Positions 22,640-34,267 of a stretch of DNA of 64,000 bases are shown one piece after another. The notes under the pieces were generated by a model that made no database searches, was not told where the DNA came from, and saw only the letters and a program-made list of their open reading frames with translations. The stretch is from NCBI GenBank assembly GCA_963556495.2, contig OY747702.1, positions 57,657,286 through 57,721,285 on the forward strand. The letters are read 5' to 3'. Both the position numbers and the translations under genes were made by a program. How positions within the stretch are numbered: position 1 is the stretch's first letter; each line of letters begins with the position of its first letter. This stretch comes from Valencia hispanica (Eukaryota; Chordata; Actinopteri; Cyprinodontiformes; Valenciidae).

Positions 22640-23985
22640 GGCTCAAATTAAACAACGCATCCCTGCAATACCAGGCTGTTGTTAATGTGCACACAGAGGA
22701 ACTGGATTGACAGCAGAAACAATCTGTACTCTTAGAGCAGTCTGAATAGGCATATTGGTCTCTACTTTTATTTGGCAAAACTGAAGTAATTACTTTTGGC
22801 CCTAAAGAGGAACGATCAACAGTCAGCACACAGCTTCAGTTAATACAGCTAGAAACTACTGATCAGGCCTGAAATCTAGGTGTAGTAATGGACTCAGACC
22901 TGAACCTCCAGGGTCACATAAAGGCAATAACAAGGTCAGCCTTCTATCACCTGAAGAACATTTCTAGGATTAAAGGACTGATGTCGCAACAGGACCTAGA
23001 AAGACTCCTCCATGCGTTTATCTTAATCGGATTGATTACTGCAACAGCATCTTCACAGGTCTGCCTAAAAAGTCAATCAGACAGATGAAGCTGATCCAGA
23101 ATGCTGCTGCTCGTGTTCCTCATTAGAACCAGGAAAGTAGAGCACATCACCCCAGTTCTAAAGTCCTTACACTGGCTCCCTGTAGCTCAGAGAATAGACT
23201 TCTAAACACTTTTACTAGTTTATAAATCATTGAATGGCTTAGCACCAAAGTATTGTGGCGTAGCAGTACAGGCTGCTCGGGGGATGGTTGTACTCCACAA
23301 AGACTTATGGGTAATGTTTTTGTGTTAATTGTAGATGTTCTCCATTTTACATTATAGTTTGTGTTCCAAATGTAGTCATGTTCTTTAGTTATCCTTTGAG
23401 TTATGTTATTGCCAGTGTTTGGTGGTGTTCGTGCGTGCACCGTCATAGAGACGGCGGTGCACAGGAGTGATGTTCTGCCCTGACTGATAGATTCTGCGCT
23501 TGTTCTATGTGTTCATGCAAGAGGTGCAAATAAAACTGTTTCCTCTCCATTGATTCATTACCTGGTGATGTCACAGTATGTTGAAGTTCTACTTTTACTA
23601 CACTGACCCCCCAGACCACTCAGATCCTCCAAACCCAGTCTATTCAACATCCCTAGAATTAGAACTAAACATGGAGAAGCAGCTCTCAGTTTCTATGCTC
23701 TTCTAATGTGGAACAAACTTCTAAACAACTGCAAAGCTGCTGAAACATTGAGTTATTTTAAATTACAACTAAAAACTCATCTGTTTAGAGCTGCCTTTGA
23801 GTAATGTTTTCATGTATCATAAGTTTTGTGTATTATTCTTGTTTTACTGCTGTTTTTTACTTTATATGCTTTGTCTTTGTTTTACTACTATTTTTATTTT
23901 AACCCTTAATCATGTGAAGCAACTTGAATCACCTTGTTGTTGAAAGTTTGCTATACAAATAAAATTGCCTTGTCTTGCCGTTTTA
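22640..23985 (+). mobile_element. CR1/L2-type LINE 3' half, split by a solo LTR
   Basis: Sense-strand copy of the family also seen at 9278-10058 and 36730-37121. It carries the RT C-terminal region ('AITRSAFYHLKNISRIKGLMSQQDLERLLHAFI', then 'IQNAAARV'-like and 'ITPVLKSLHWLPVAQRID' regions), then 'NIPRIRTKHGEAALSFYALL-WNKL', and the 3' tail 'gctatacaaataaaattgccttgtcttgcc'. Frameshifts and stops are present. The LTR at 23254-23575 interrupts it exactly between 'caccaaagtat' and 'gttgaag'. Confidence 0.8.
23254..23575 (+). mobile_element. solo LTR with GTAT target duplication
   Basis: 322 bp, beginning TGTGGCGTAGC and ending GATGTCACA (TG...CA). It is flanked by GTAT (23250-23253 and 23576-23579); the uninterrupted LINE has only one GTAT-type block here. 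Contains AATAAA (23529-23534) in a 'gtgcaaataaaactg' context and a GTGCACCG/CGGTGCAC inverted repeat (about 23434-23462). This is consistent with a solo LTR left by recombination; a Gypsy, BEL or ERV origin cannot be decided without internal sequence. The minus-strand ORF 23446-23147 is spurious. Confidence 0.8.
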
Positions 23986-24830
23986 CACAGTTATCCACAA
24001 CCAATCAGTGCACGAACTTCTTGGACTGTTCCTCAAGATGAACAACTTCAAATGTGCTTTGAACCTTCTTACTAACCATCTTTAAAATATCACAATGGGA
24101 GAGCACACATTCTCTCCTATCATGTTAAATACTGGTATTCCTTCATGTATGCTCCCTTCACACAGTCAGTTAGCCTTTTCATATAGCAAACATCATTTGG
24201 ACACATGGACACAAGTGAGTGTGTATGTAGAGATTTAGAAAGCCCTAGATGATGCCGATATTCTTAATTGTTGACCTTTCTGCAAAGGATACAAAAAGAG
24301 CATTATGCAATTTTGAAAGTGATGAAAACAGAAACCAACAATACGGTCAGTGCCTCCATAAAATCTATGTGGACAGAATTGCTGAAAGATCATCCTGCAT
24401 GCACAGAATGATCCATGCAGGTATGAGAATAAACTTCTCACTCTTACTGACATGTGCGATAGATAAGATTGAAATCCAGTTCTCTGTTTTCTGAGTCCGA
24501 ACTTACTTTGTGAAAGTGAGTCGAGATGCATTTGAGATGCTGAATTCTCTTGGCTCAAAACAACAAAGCTTAAAGTTCACTTCACTGTAGCAAACTTCCA
24601 TCCTTCATTGAACCACCCCAATAATCTTGCACGTTTTTACTTTTGTGCAGTAAAAGCATTTTAAATGAGAAAACCTTCTCTCTATTAATGTAAGATTTTA
24701 AAGAACTGTAAATAAACAGGCTCAAAAATAATCCAAAGCCTGCTGCTTGCCATAGTCTTTTATAATTTGGGTCCATGAATAATATATGGTGTTCATCACC
24801 CTCAGCTATACTGCCTATATTTCCTTTTCC
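23986..24830. other. no recognised feature
   Basis: Overlapping ORFs on both strands around 24235-24558 with no recognised domain. Confidence 0.4.
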
Positions 24831-24832
24831 TT

Positions 24833-24962
24833 TACAGTGGGGGGCGCTTCCGCTAGAGCGACTCCTGACACGGCTCTGTGTGGCTGTGTATTCTTTCATG
24901 TAACTTCAAGACTAATTTCTGTTACCTCCGGGTGGCAGACAAATAAAGTTTTCTATTCTATT
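24833..24962 (+). repeat. retroelement 3' tail fragment
   Basis: A GC-rich block ('ggggggcgcttccgctagagcgactcctgacacggc') is followed by 'ttacctccgggtggcagacaaataaagttttctattctattt', a non-LTR-like 3' end with a short TTCTA-type tail. Family not named. Confidence 0.4.
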
Positions 24963-27050
24963 TTTACCAGAAGTGGGCCCAGCAGTTGGGAACACCAAGA
25001 GAATATTGATAAATTAAGAGCTTCATATTGTTTTTCAAGTGAGGTCAGAGGTGTGTATTTTGACTATTTTTTTATGCATGTCAGCCAGATATCTGTGTAG
25101 GTGCTTATCAGTACTTTATCAAAGTGAAGAAGTTTTACATCTACAGCGCTTTCCAAATTCATCATAGTCTTGGGTATTTTAGCAGCCGGGGCCCTGATGG
25201 AAATGCAGTGCCCTCCAATATTTCTGAAAAGGGTATAAATCTTGATGTTCTGAAATTGGACACTGCTGAGACTTCTCCTGTCCATAATTGGAGAAAGGAT
25301 CACAGCAACAGAAGATACAGCAACAGCAACTTACCGCCCTGCTGAAAGAGGTAGTGGAATTGATTTGTGCCCACACAATATCAGTTCCTCAAGTTGCCTC
25401 ACTCAATGTTCCAATCCATGATTACCCCGAGGGAAGAAAAGGAGTGTACCCCTCACACAAACTGAAACCAAAGCATCATTATCTCACCCACTAACCCACA
25501 CTGATACTCAAACCTTGTATACAGAAGTGACGATAAACACTAAAATTGAATAGAAAACATTCTTGCTTTAAAAATGCACATGGGGGACACACGGTTTTGA
25601 AAATGCATAGGTCAAAGGTTTTCCAGAAACCACCAGCTTGAACAATCATCTTTACCATTCAGGCTCCTTTTAGGCACCTTATGTTAGTGGTGAAAAACTC
25701 AAATCCTTTCACCTGTACAGCACGGCATATTTTAACATGATGATGTCATGTTAAAAGTAAAAGAAGTATCGTGAAAATGCACAAAGATAGTTTGATGCTT
25801 CGCTGCCAAGTCAAATAAATCACTGAAATTGAGCATGTACCTAGTTAGGGAAGATAACATTTTGTACTTTAGTGTTATTGCGCATGACTAAATATATTTG
25901 ACAGAGTTTGGACAGAAAGTATTTCATAGTGAAGGAGCCAAGGTAAAGGATGAAGAGCAGAACAGCAGTGTATTACTCTCTGTTGCCTGCACACAATGTT
26001 TTTTGGATGAAGACCTATTTCTCATGAAACATTGCATTGTCAACACAGTGTGAACATAATAGGGGAATAAAATGAAAGATTAATCTGGACAAAAAGGAGT
26101 TCTGTGAGAAAACTAGTGATGCTTTTTATACTGCCCTAAACAAGAGAATGTAGTTGTTGTTTGGATCTGTATTACATTTATCAGCTGGAGCATAAAAAAA
26201 TATGAATTACATAAAGTATTAATGACGTTTATTTTAGTTAAGTTCATTTTAAATTATATTTGCACAATTTTATTAAACATGCCTGTTTTCAGAACATAAT
26301 TATAATTCGTGATGAAAAGGAGATAAACAAATATTATGATTGGTGTTTATAAGTTTTAATAAAACACAAATGAGAAATGCTGTTATTTCATGCTGTTACT
26401 ACTGTGCTGATGTGGGACCAAGTAATTGTTTTGCAAGTCCCCAGTCAAGTCCCAAGACTGAAACTTTGAATTTCAAGTCATTTCGAGTCATTCTTTTAAA
26501 ACAATGTTACAATTATATGTTCCATGTTAATCATAAACCATGTGTTCTTTTTTTAAATATGTATTTATTTTAACACCTGATGAAAATAGTGCAGCTGAAC
26601 TTAGAAAATTTACAAAAAGTAGTTCTGAACTCACACTTATATGTTGTACAGTTTTAATCAAACTTAGCTAGAAAGAATCATCTTCCTTTGAAGCATAATT
26701 TCACAGATTCGCAGTTATGGATTATAGAGATTTTACAAAACTTTTACTTAACTGTGTCTAAAGTTATGATTGTATTGTATGGTTGTATCCTTCTTAAGAG
26801 GCAAAGTAACAAACTCACAAACACTCAAGCCCTAAAACAAATAAAAGCCAAAGAGAAGCACAAAAACACCCAGGTTTGTGGTTTGCTTTTACAATATGCA
26901 ATTTTCGTTCAAGAACATATGGTTGGACATTTCAAATCAACTAAGGCTTTCTTTATGAGCATTATTTGTGCATGCAGTCTGTTTGTCTCTGCATGTTCTG
27001 CAGTGAGTAAATAGTCTTGTACTTTTTGCTATACACTTAAAAACCCAAAG
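24963..27050. other. no recognised feature
   Basis: AT-rich. Short ORFs (25124-25345, 25288-25494, 26340-26573, 26688-27014) lack recognisable domains. Confidence 0.4.
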
Positions 27051-27054
27051 ACAT

Positions 27055-27345
27055 ACAGCTTCACAGTGAGAAGGTCCTGGGTTTGAGTCCCAGCTGGTTT
27101 CTTTCTGTGTGTCAGTTGCATGTTATAATTTTGCATGCATGGTGTTTTTTGCTTTAACTTCCTCCTACAAGTCATAAAATTGCATGTAAGCTTAGTTCAC
27201 TGGTCTAGACTGTCCCTAGGTGTGTGTGTGTGTGTGTGTGTGTGGGTGTGTGCGCGAGTGCGTGTGTGTGATTGGTTGTGTGTTCCGTGTGACCCCAGTG
27301 TTGGACTGGTATCATGTCCTGTGTGTATCCCACCTCCTGCTTGTA
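27055..27345 (+). mobile_element. V-SINE-like SINE (sense), decayed
   Basis: The head 'cagcttcacagtgagaaggtcctgggtttgagtcccagctgg' carries a box B-like GGTTTGAGTCCC. It is followed by 'tttctgtgtgtcagttgcatgtt', 'cttcctcctacaagtcataaaattgcatgt', 'ttcactggtctagactgtccctaggtgtg' and 'ttggactggtatcatgtcctgtgtgtatcccacctcctgcttg', in the order typical of fish V-SINE-type repeats. Interrupted internally by a GT microsatellite. Pol III competence is unlikely given the decay. Confidence 0.65.
27221..27270. repeat. (GT)n microsatellite within the SINE
   Basis: Dinucleotide GT run with GG and GCGC interruptions, located where SINEs of this type carry a GT-rich segment and so likely expanded from it. 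Confidence 0.9.
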
Positions 27346-28360
27346 AACTGATGTTATGTAAAGATACAGCTTCTCCATTGTTCAATCAAGGAAAGTGACT
27401 CTTTTAATTGTCAGTTATTATCCATTATTTTGTTTTTTATGCAATTTTACTTTATCTCTTCATATACAATTCATGCGCAAAAAACTAATAGTTTAATATC
27501 AGTATTAGATGATATTCTGCTAAAACCTCTTCTCACTTATTTAACACCCCATCAAATCCAGCTGGCTCTCTTGCAGCTGTCAGGACCTGCTGAGGTTTCC
27601 ACTTTGACTCTTTCTGATCATACTGGTTGCCTTTTGGGTTATTTGAGTAAGTTTGTGGGCTGCATTTCAAGGAGGCATTCAGATTTAGAGTTGAAAAATT
27701 CGAAGCATTGGTTAAGGCTTCAGGCTTTGAATTGTTCCTTAGAGTTTTCCCAAAGCACTTTTAGTTGTGTATATTTATGTGTATGCATTGGTTTTCAATC
27801 AGTTTTCAGTGATTGAAAACTCCACATCACTGTCACAATGCTCTGATTTGATGAGAGCAGACATGTCTGCTTACAGTTGCGTTTTACAACATCCTGATGG
27901 TGATCAGAAGTTTTCAACCTTGGATTCAGCAAAACATTTATCCATCTACAAAGCATGCCATCTTATTTTAAAAAAAATTCCCACAGACTGTGGGTTCAAA
28001 TATAAGGCAAGTCATTCAAAAGAAATATTATTCTCTTTCAAATATCGTTGCACATTTCTCCCAAAATCTACAACTATGTGATCGTGCAAACCTAATTAAC
28101 TACAGAGAAAGCAGGTATTACAATTACGTGTAAAATACTTTGGGAAAACTATTGGTAGGTATTTCTTAAAAAGACAAGTCAACCACCTTTGTAAAGACCT
28201 ATACCTCTTAATTGTAAGTCTCTTTGAGCTGGCCAGCTGTGTGCTATGACTTAGCTAAAGGTGAGCCCTTAGTGAAGCCGACAATGTTTTTTTTTTTACC
28301 TTCTAAACTGCTACTGTACTTTTTAATGAAAACCATAATTATTGTGACTAAGACCATGTA
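27346..28360. other. no recognised feature
   Basis: ORFs 27430-27816 and 27767-28081 overlap in different frames and carry no recognised domain. Nothing else assigned. Confidence 0.4.
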
Positions 28361-28363
28361 CAT

Positions 28364-28842
28364 ACTTAGCCGGGTTTAAAAAAAAAACCCGAATATCTTC
28401 ACCACCTCGTTAAAAAAAAGAGACAAACATCCACATCTAACCACAGAAGTGCATTGTTAAGCACATCCATGCCAAACCTGTAGGGGGCAGAAGTTCCCTA
28501 AGTAATTGAGCTTGTAAGACCAAGTAAGCCAAAAGCGCTTGGACAACCGATAATGCCAAAACAGCTCTGAGGCCATCCATGCTGTTTCTGAGTGGAAACA
28601 CAGGTCACACATGTGATGTCGGAGCGTTTTTTTCTCGGACTGTGACGTTGGCCAACCTAAAACCCAGTTATTTCTGTCCACAAGCAAACACTTAAAACAG
28701 AGAATTCGCAAATCTTCAAGTTGGTCTGAGATTTTAGAAATAATCATTTTTGATGCTGTAAATCTGCGTTTCTGTGTGGATGACAGGCCAAATTGTAGAA
28801 AAATCTCTTCGTTTTGTTAGATACCCGGCTACTTGTAAGCAA
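28364..28842. mobile_element. probable hAT-like MITE
   Basis: Ends carry inverted sequence: 'cttagccgggttta' near 28366 and 'tacccggctacttg' near 28824-28837 (complement CAAGTAGCCGGGTA). The interior 'ggcagaagttccct', 'gtgatgtcggagcg', 'actgtgacgttggccaac' and 'ctgcgtttctgtgtggatga' resembles internal sequence of fish 'vehicle' MITEs. No TSD established. Minus-strand ORF 28747-28457 is not recognised. Confidence 0.4.
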
Positions 28843-30340
28843 GGTATAAGGTCATGAGCTAGATTTTATTTTTGTAGTGAGACAAAATTTGTGAAGCAAC
28901 TGCTAAAAAAACAGTGACTAATCTGCCCAAAGGTCTGCTGGTTTCTGACATTTAGGGTATTATCAAAAGCTAAAATCTTCTGAAATAAGTGCAACTACCC
29001 ATTTTAATGCAAATCATGTGATTTTCTTTTTGAAATTGGGTCAACGGTCGTGCAGCATGTATTGGGCTCTAAAATTACAGTGAGTGTACATAATCATCAA
29101 TATTATTACATTTTCACTGCTCCCCTTTGAAATCAGCTCATTATGTAGTCTCAGGGTACCCTGAGGTATGACTCTAATCAGCCCTAATTACTGATGTGTA
29201 ATTGCCTTCAGCTTCACTCAAAACTGTAAAGGGAATCATTCCTCACATCCTTGCATTTACAATGTGACCAGAATCCTCTGGTACAACAATGAGAATGAAA
29301 GCAGGAACAGGAAGTGTAGAGACAGCTCCAGCACTCTGCATGGGTTGTATTTTCCCCTCAATTAACTGCCCAAGGTTGAAGATGTAGAAATTCCCATGGC
29401 GATGCACCTCTCTCCTAGCTTGCATTTTCTCCCTACATTCCTCAGGCAGGCAGAGCACATCTTTCACAGCCTCTTCCAAAATACTGTCTGGATGCAGCAC
29501 TAATAGTGAAGAATATTAATGCCTGGAGATGCCCTTTGGCTGCCTATTAATTAACCCAGCTTATTCATAGATGATTGATAAACTGTTCTGAGCTGCTACA
29601 GCTAGGGTGCAGTTATGACTAACAACTTGAATTTTGGCTGATTTGTTGTTAAATTTAAATTAACAAAAGAGTTAATTAGAGAGTCCACTTCACACATCAG
29701 TAGTCATTTCAGAATCAAAAAATGTCTAATATGAATTTCCTTTAGTTTAAAGTGTCTCAAAGCAATTAAATGTGGAATAAAGGCAAGGATGATCCGTGCA
29801 TGTGTGGGTTTTCTGTGGGAATTCCTCCCAATCAACTAAAACAAGCATTGTGGGTAACTGATCATTCAAAACTGACTTTAGTTGTAATTGCATCTGTTCA
29901 ACCGTATGACTCACGTGATCGTCCTGTGATGACTTGCTGATGGAACAACAATGACTGAAAGATTGAGGCTTTTAAACTTACAGGATTAATTCAAGATCCA
30001 TTACTAAATAAATGTAAACATGTATAAAGCATGCTTATATTTTCCTTGTGAAACACCCAGAGAAACTATCTTGATCATTTACATTTATCCACAGTGCTGG
30101 ATTTGCACCTTTGCTCTGTTTGGGTTTTTTCTTCAACGTTAATCTTTCAGACGATTGAATAAACCTTAATATGATTCAAAGATAATCTGAGTAAACACAA
30201 AATGTAAAAACTACCCGAATCAATCTGTCTCCGTGAAAAAAGTAAGTGATCCCCTTGTTAAATAATGCGTTCAGTTTCAGTAACCCCATCCAGCTTCACT
30301 TACTGTTTGACTCCATAGAATTGAGATATTTATTAAATAC
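28843..30340. other. no recognised gene or repeat; one unexplained ORF
   Basis: The minus-strand ORF 29500-29243 (85 aa, starting MLHPDSILEEAVKDVLCLPE) has a plausible globular composition but no domain I recognise. Its surroundings (about 29100-29600, with blocks such as 'ctattaattaacccagcttattcatag') look less repeat-like than the rest and could be low-copy or conserved non-coding sequence. This cannot be decided from one genome. Confidence 0.3.
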
Positions 30341-33300
30341 AACTGGGCTGCCACCTTATCGTGGTGGAGGGGTTTGAGTGTCCCAATGATCCTAGGAGCT
30401 ATGTTGTCGGGGGCTTTTGCTCCTGGTAGGGTCACCCATGGCAATTTGGTTCTAGGTGAGGGATCAGACAAAGTGCAGCCCAAAGACCCCTATGAAGAAA
30501 ACGACAGATGGACTCAGTGTTCCCTCGCCCGGACGCGGGTCACCGGGGCCCCCCTCTGGAGCCAGGCCTGGAGGTGGGGCACGTTGGCGAGCGCCAATTA
30601 CCCATGGGGCCCGGTCGGGCTTAGCCCGAAGAGGTAACATGGGCCCCCCTTCCCATGAGCTCACCACCTGTGGGAGGGGCCATAGGGGTCAGGTGCTGTG
30701 CAGGATGGGCGGCGGCCAAAGGCGGGGACCTTGGCGGTCCGATCCTCGGCTGCAGAAGCTGGCTCTCGGGACGTGGAACGTCACCTCTCTGGCGGGGAAG
30801 GAGCCGGAGCTGGTGTGCGAGGTTGAGAGGTTCCGACTGGACATCGTCGGACTCACCTCGGCGCACGGCTCTGGCTCTGGAACCCGTCTCCTCGAGAGAG
30901 GTTGGACTCTCTTCCACTCTGGGGTTGCCCCCGCTGAGAGGTGCCGAGCTGGGGTGGGCATACTTGTTGCCCCCCATCTCGGCGCCTGTATGTTGGGGTT
31001 TACCCCGGTGAACGAGAGGGTAGCCTCCCTCCGCCTTCGGGTGGGGGGACGGGTCCTGACTGTTGTTTGTGCTTACGCGCCAAACAGCAGATTAGATTAC
31101 CCACCCTTCTTGGAGTCTTTGGAAGGGGTGCTGGAGAGTGCTCCTCCTGGGGACTCCCTTGTTCTGCTGGGGGACTTCAACGCTCACGTGGGCAATGACA
31201 GTGAGACCTGGAGGGGTGTGGTTGGGCGGAATGGCCCCCCCGATCTAAACCCGAGTGGTGTCTTGTTATTGGACTTCTGTGCTCGTCATGGATTGTCCAT
31301 AACAAACACCATGTTCAAGCATAAAGGTGTCCATATGTGCACTTGGCACCAGGACACCTTAGGCCGCAACTCAATGATCGACTTGGTTGTCGTCTCATCT
31401 GATCTGCGGCCGCATGTTTTGGACACTCGGGTGAAGAGAGGGGCAGAGCTGTCCACTGACCACTACCTGGTGGTGAGTCGGCTCCGATGGTGGGGGAGGA
31501 CGCCGGACAGACCTGGAACGCCTAAACGTGTTGTGAGGGTCTGCTGGGAACGTCTGGCAGAGTCTCCTGTCAGAAGGAGCTTTAACTCACACCTCCGGCA
31601 GAACTTTGAACACGTCCCGGGGGAGGCGGGGGACATCGAGTCCGAGTGGATCATGTTCCGCGCCTCCATTGCCGAGGCGGCTGACCGAAGCTGTGGCCGC
31701 AAGGTGGTCGGTGCCTGTCGTGGCGGCAGCCCCCGAAACCGGTGGTGGACACCGGCGGTAAGGGATGCTGTCAGGCTGAAGAAGGAGTCCTACCGGGTCT
31801 TTTTGGCTTGTAGGACCCCTGAAGCAGCTGATAGGTACCGACAGGCCAAGCGGGATGCGGCTCGGATGGTTGCTGAGGCAAAAACTCGGGCGTGGGAGGA
31901 GTTTGGAGAGACCATGGAAAACGACTTCCGTACGGCTTCGAAGCAATTCTGGTCCACCATCCGGCGTCTCAGGGGGGGAAAGCGGTCTGCCACCAACACT
32001 GTTTACAGTGGGGATGGTGTGCTGCTGACCTCGACGCGGGACGTTTTGGGTCGGTGGATGGAATACTTCGAAGACCTCCTCAATCCCACCGGCACGCCTT
32101 CCAATCTGGAAGCAGGGTTTGGGGACTTGGGGTCGGGCTCTCCAATCTCTGGTGCCGAGGTCACCGATGTCGTTAAAAAGCTCCTCGGTGGCAAGGCTCC
32201 GGGGATGGATGAGATTCGACCGGAGTTCCTCAAGGCTCTGGATGTTGTGGGGCTGTGTTGGTTAACGCGGCTCTGCAATATTGCGTGGACATCGGGGGCA
32301 GTTCCCTTGGATTGGCAGACCGGGGTGGTGGTCCACCTGTTTAAAAAGGGGGACCACAGGGTGTGTTCCAACTACAGGGGGATCACACTTCTGAGCCTCC
32401 CTGGTAAGGTCTATTCAGGGGTTCTGGAGAGGAGGGTCCGACGGATAGTCGAACCTCGGATCCAGGAGGAACAATGCGGTTTTCGTCCTGGCCGTGGAAC
32501 ACTGGACCAGCTCTACACCCTCAGCAGGGTCCTGGAGGGTGCGTGGGAGTTCGCCCAACCGGTCTACATGTGTTTTGTGGACTTGGAGAAGGCGTTCGAC
32601 CGTGTCCCTCGGGGGGCCCTGTGGGGGGTGCTCCGGGAGTATGGGGTACCGGGCCCCTTGATACGGGCTGTTAGGTCCCTGTACGACCGGTGCCAGAGTT
32701 TGGTTCGCATTGCCGGCAGTAAGTCGGGCTTGTTTCCGGTGAGAGTTGGACTCCGCCAAGGTTGCCCTTTGTCACCGATCCTGTTCCTAACTTTTATGGA
32801 CAGGATTTCTAGGCGCAGCCAAGGCGTTGCGGGGATCCGTTTTGGTGGCCTCAGGATCGGGTCTCTGCTTTTTGCAGATGATGAGGTCCTGTTGGCTTCA
32901 TCGGAGCGTGATCTACAGCTTTCGCTGGAGCTGTTCGCAGCCGAGTGTGAAGCGGCTGGGATGAGAATCAGCACCTCCAAATCCGAGGCCATGGTCTTGA
33001 GCCGGAAAAGGGTGGGGTGCCTCCTCCGGGTCAGGGATGGGGTCCTTCCCCAAGTGGAGGAGTTTAAGTATCTGGGGGTCTTGTTCACGAATGAGGGAAA
33101 AATGGAGCGGGAGATCGATAGACGGATTGGTGGGGCATCTGCAGTTATGCGGGCGCTCTACCGGTCTGTCTTGGTGAAGAGAGAGCTGAGCCAAAAGGCG
33201 AAGCTCTCGATTTACCGGTCGATCTACGTTCCTACCCTCATCTATGGTCACAAACTCTGGGTGGTGACCGAAAGAACGAGATCACGGATACAAGCGGCTG

Positions 33301-33690
33301 AAATGAGTTTCCTCCGCAGAGTGTCTGGGCTCTCCCTTAGAGATAGGGTGAGAAGCTCAGTCATCCGGAGGGGGCTCAGAGTAGAGCCGCTGCTTCTCCA
33401 CATCGAGAGGAGTCAGTTGATGTGGCTCGGGCATCTGGTCAGGATGCCTCCTGGACGCCTCCCTGGTGAGGTGTTTCAGGCACGTCCCACCGGGAGGAGG
33501 CCCAGGGGAAGGCCCAGGACACGCTGGAGGGACTATGTTTCTCGGCTGGCCTGGGAGCGCCTTGGGGTTCCTCCCGAGGAGCTGGAACAAGTGGCTGGGG
33601 AGAGTGAAGTCTGGGTCTCTTTGCTTAGGCTGCTGCCCCCGCGACCCGACCCCGGATAAGCGGAAGAAAATGGATGGATGGATGGAACTT
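30341..33690 (+). mobile_element. full-length RTE-type LINE
   Basis: A 5' segment 'ctgggctgccaccttatcgtggtggaggggtttg' is followed by a single long ORF, a very short 3' UTR ('ataagcggaagaaaatggatggatggatgg') and a (GGAT)n tail ending at about 33686. Short 3' UTR, simple tail and one endonuclease-RT ORF are typical of RTE-clade LINEs, abundant in fish (Rex3/Expander-like). GC content is far higher than the flanks. No clear target duplication was found, so exact ends are approximate. Compared with all other elements here it is strikingly undamaged. Confidence 0.88.
30456..33659 (+). CDS. RTE-type LINE endonuclease-reverse transcriptase, intact 1067-codon ORF
   Basis: Encodes the protein that would nick target DNA and reverse-transcribe the element's RNA at the nick. 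Domain order: a basic N-terminal stretch (1-100); an APE-like endonuclease at about 102-345, with TWNVTS (Asn108), [10 protein letters not shown] (Asp240) and STDHYLV (Asp335/His336); a linker; reverse transcriptase at about 570-870, with [36 protein letters not shown] (Asp709), [10 protein letters not shown] and LLFADDE (FADD at 806-809); then a C-terminal region with a W-L-GHL-RM block and a basic [12 protein letters not shown] segment. The acidic residue usually found in the L-x-E motif of APE enzymes is not evident where LTSAH occurs (133-137). Length fits RTE ORFs. The start at 30456 is the first in-frame Met and lies in 5' sequence of uncertain coding status. No stop or frameshift over 3.2 kb argues for a recent insertion. 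Other-strand and other-frame ORFs across it are shadows. Confidence 0.92.
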   Translation: MRDQTKCSPKTPMKKTTDGLSVPSPGRGSPGPPSGARPGGGARWRAPITHGARSGLARRGNMGPPSHELTTCGRGHRGQVLCRMGGGQRRGPWRSDPRLQKLALGTWNVTSLAGKEPELVCEVERFRLDIVGLTSAHGSGSGTRLLERGWTLFHSGVAPAERCRAGVGILVAPHLGACMLGFTPVNERVASLRLRVGGRVLTVVCAYAPNSRLDYPPFLESLEGVLESAPPGDSLVLLGDFNAHVGNDSETWRGVVGRNGPPDLNPSGVLLLDFCARHGLSITNTMFKHKGVHMCTWHQDTLGRNSMIDLVVVSSDLRPHVLDTRVKRGAELSTDHYLVVSRLRWWGRTPDRPGTPKRVVRVCWERLAESPVRRSFNSHLRQNFEHVPGEAGDIESEWIMFRASIAEAADRSCGRKVVGACRGGSPRNRWWTPAVRDAVRLKKESYRVFLACRTPEAADRYRQAKRDAARMVAEAKTRAWEEFGETMENDFRTASKQFWSTIRRLRGGKRSATNTVYSGDGVLLTSTRDVLGRWMEYFEDLLNPTGTPSNLEAGFGDLGSGSPISGAEVTDVVKKLLGGKAPGMDEIRPEFLKALDVVGLCWLTRLCNIAWTSGAVPLDWQTGVVVHLFKKGDHRVCSNYRGITLLSLPGKVYSGVLERRVRRIVEPRIQEEQCGFRPGRGTLDQLYTLSRVLEGAWEFAQPVYMCFVDLEKAFDRVPRGALWGVLREYGVPGPLIRAVRSLYDRCQSLVRIAGSKSGLFPVRVGLRQGCPLSPILFLTFMDRISRRSQGVAGIRFGGLRIGSLLFADDEVLLASSERDLQLSLELFAAECEAAGMRISTSKSEAMVLSRKRVGCLLRVRDGVLPQVEEFKYLGVLFTNEGKMEREIDRRIGGASAVMRALYRSVLVKRELSQKAKLSIYRSIYVPTLIYGHKLWVVTERTRSRIQAAEMSFLRRVSGLSLRDRVRSSVIRRGLRVEPLLLHIERSQLMWLGHLVRMPPGRLPGEVFQARPTGRRPRGRPRTRWRDYVSRLAWERLGVPPEELEQVAGESEVWVSLLRLLPPRPDPG

Positions 33691-33860
33691 GACAATACCG
33701 AGCAGTCTAAAAGGTCTAAAGGTTTTCAAGACCACATTGATGAATCACCCAGGAGGGCACAGAGAAACCAAGAATAATATGTAAAACGCAGCAAACCCCA
33801 CATGCCTCAGTTAAGGTCAGAATTCTCATTAAAATGTTAAAGGTATAAATAAATTGAATT
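33691..33860. other. short AT-rich gap
   Basis: Flank between the RTE tail and the following SINE. Nothing recognised. Confidence 0.4.
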
Positions 33861-33861
33861 A

Positions 33862-34110
33862 AATGGGGGGGACTGTGGCTCACGAGGTAGTAGTTTGTCA
33901 CTGGTGGGTTGCCAGTTCGAACCCCCATCTCCATCCGTCTTGGTCGTTGTGTCCTTGGCCAGTGTGCCACAGGGCAGCTGGGGCTACAATGTACAATGTA
34001 GCTCACCACCACATGTGTGAATGGGTGAATGACTAAATGTAGTGAACACCGCTTTGTGGTCCTCGGACTGAAAAAGCGCTATACAAATACAGGCCATTTA
34101 CCATTTAAAA
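33862..34110 (+). mobile_element. tRNA-derived SINE
   Basis: The head 'ggactgtggctcacgaggtagtagtttgtcactggtgggttgccagttcgaaccc' has a box A-like TGGCTCACGAGGTAG and a box B-like GGTTGCCAGTTCGAACCC with normal spacing, so Pol III transcription is plausible. The body runs through 'gtccttggccagtgtgcc' and 'tgtgtgaatgggtgaatgac', and the tail is 'aaagcgctatacaaatacaggccatttacc', shared with LINE 3' ends. That fits mobilisation by a partner LINE. A second SINE of similar build lies at 63564-63780. Confidence 0.8.
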
Positions 34111-34114
34111 CAGG

Positions 34115-34265
34115 ATTTCACAAAACATCATACTGACAGTTCAACATGGAGATGGTAGTGTGATGGTCTGGGGCATTATTTGCAGCTTCTAGACCTGAAC
34201 AACTTACTGCATTGATGGAACCACAATTTGTTTTCATCAGAATATCCTGAAAAAGCCAGTGTATA
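34115..34265 (+). pseudogene. Tc1 transposase fragment
   Basis: 'acagttcaacatggagatggtagtgtgatggtctggggcattatttgcagcttctag' followed by 'gatggaaccacaatttg...atcctgaaaaagccagtgt' matches the central Tc1 block (V-HG-GSVM-WG---AS) between the first and second catalytic Asp. The rest is absent. Confidence 0.65.
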
Positions 34266-34267
34266 AC

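Noticed and set aside
27055..27110. True tRNA gene
   Set aside because: A box B-like motif is present but it is the head of a decayed SINE; no acceptor stem pairing is seen.
30464..33777. Many ORFs of 66-174 aa on both strands across the RTE element
   Set aside because: They are shadows of the GC-rich 1067-codon ORF and show no domains of their own.
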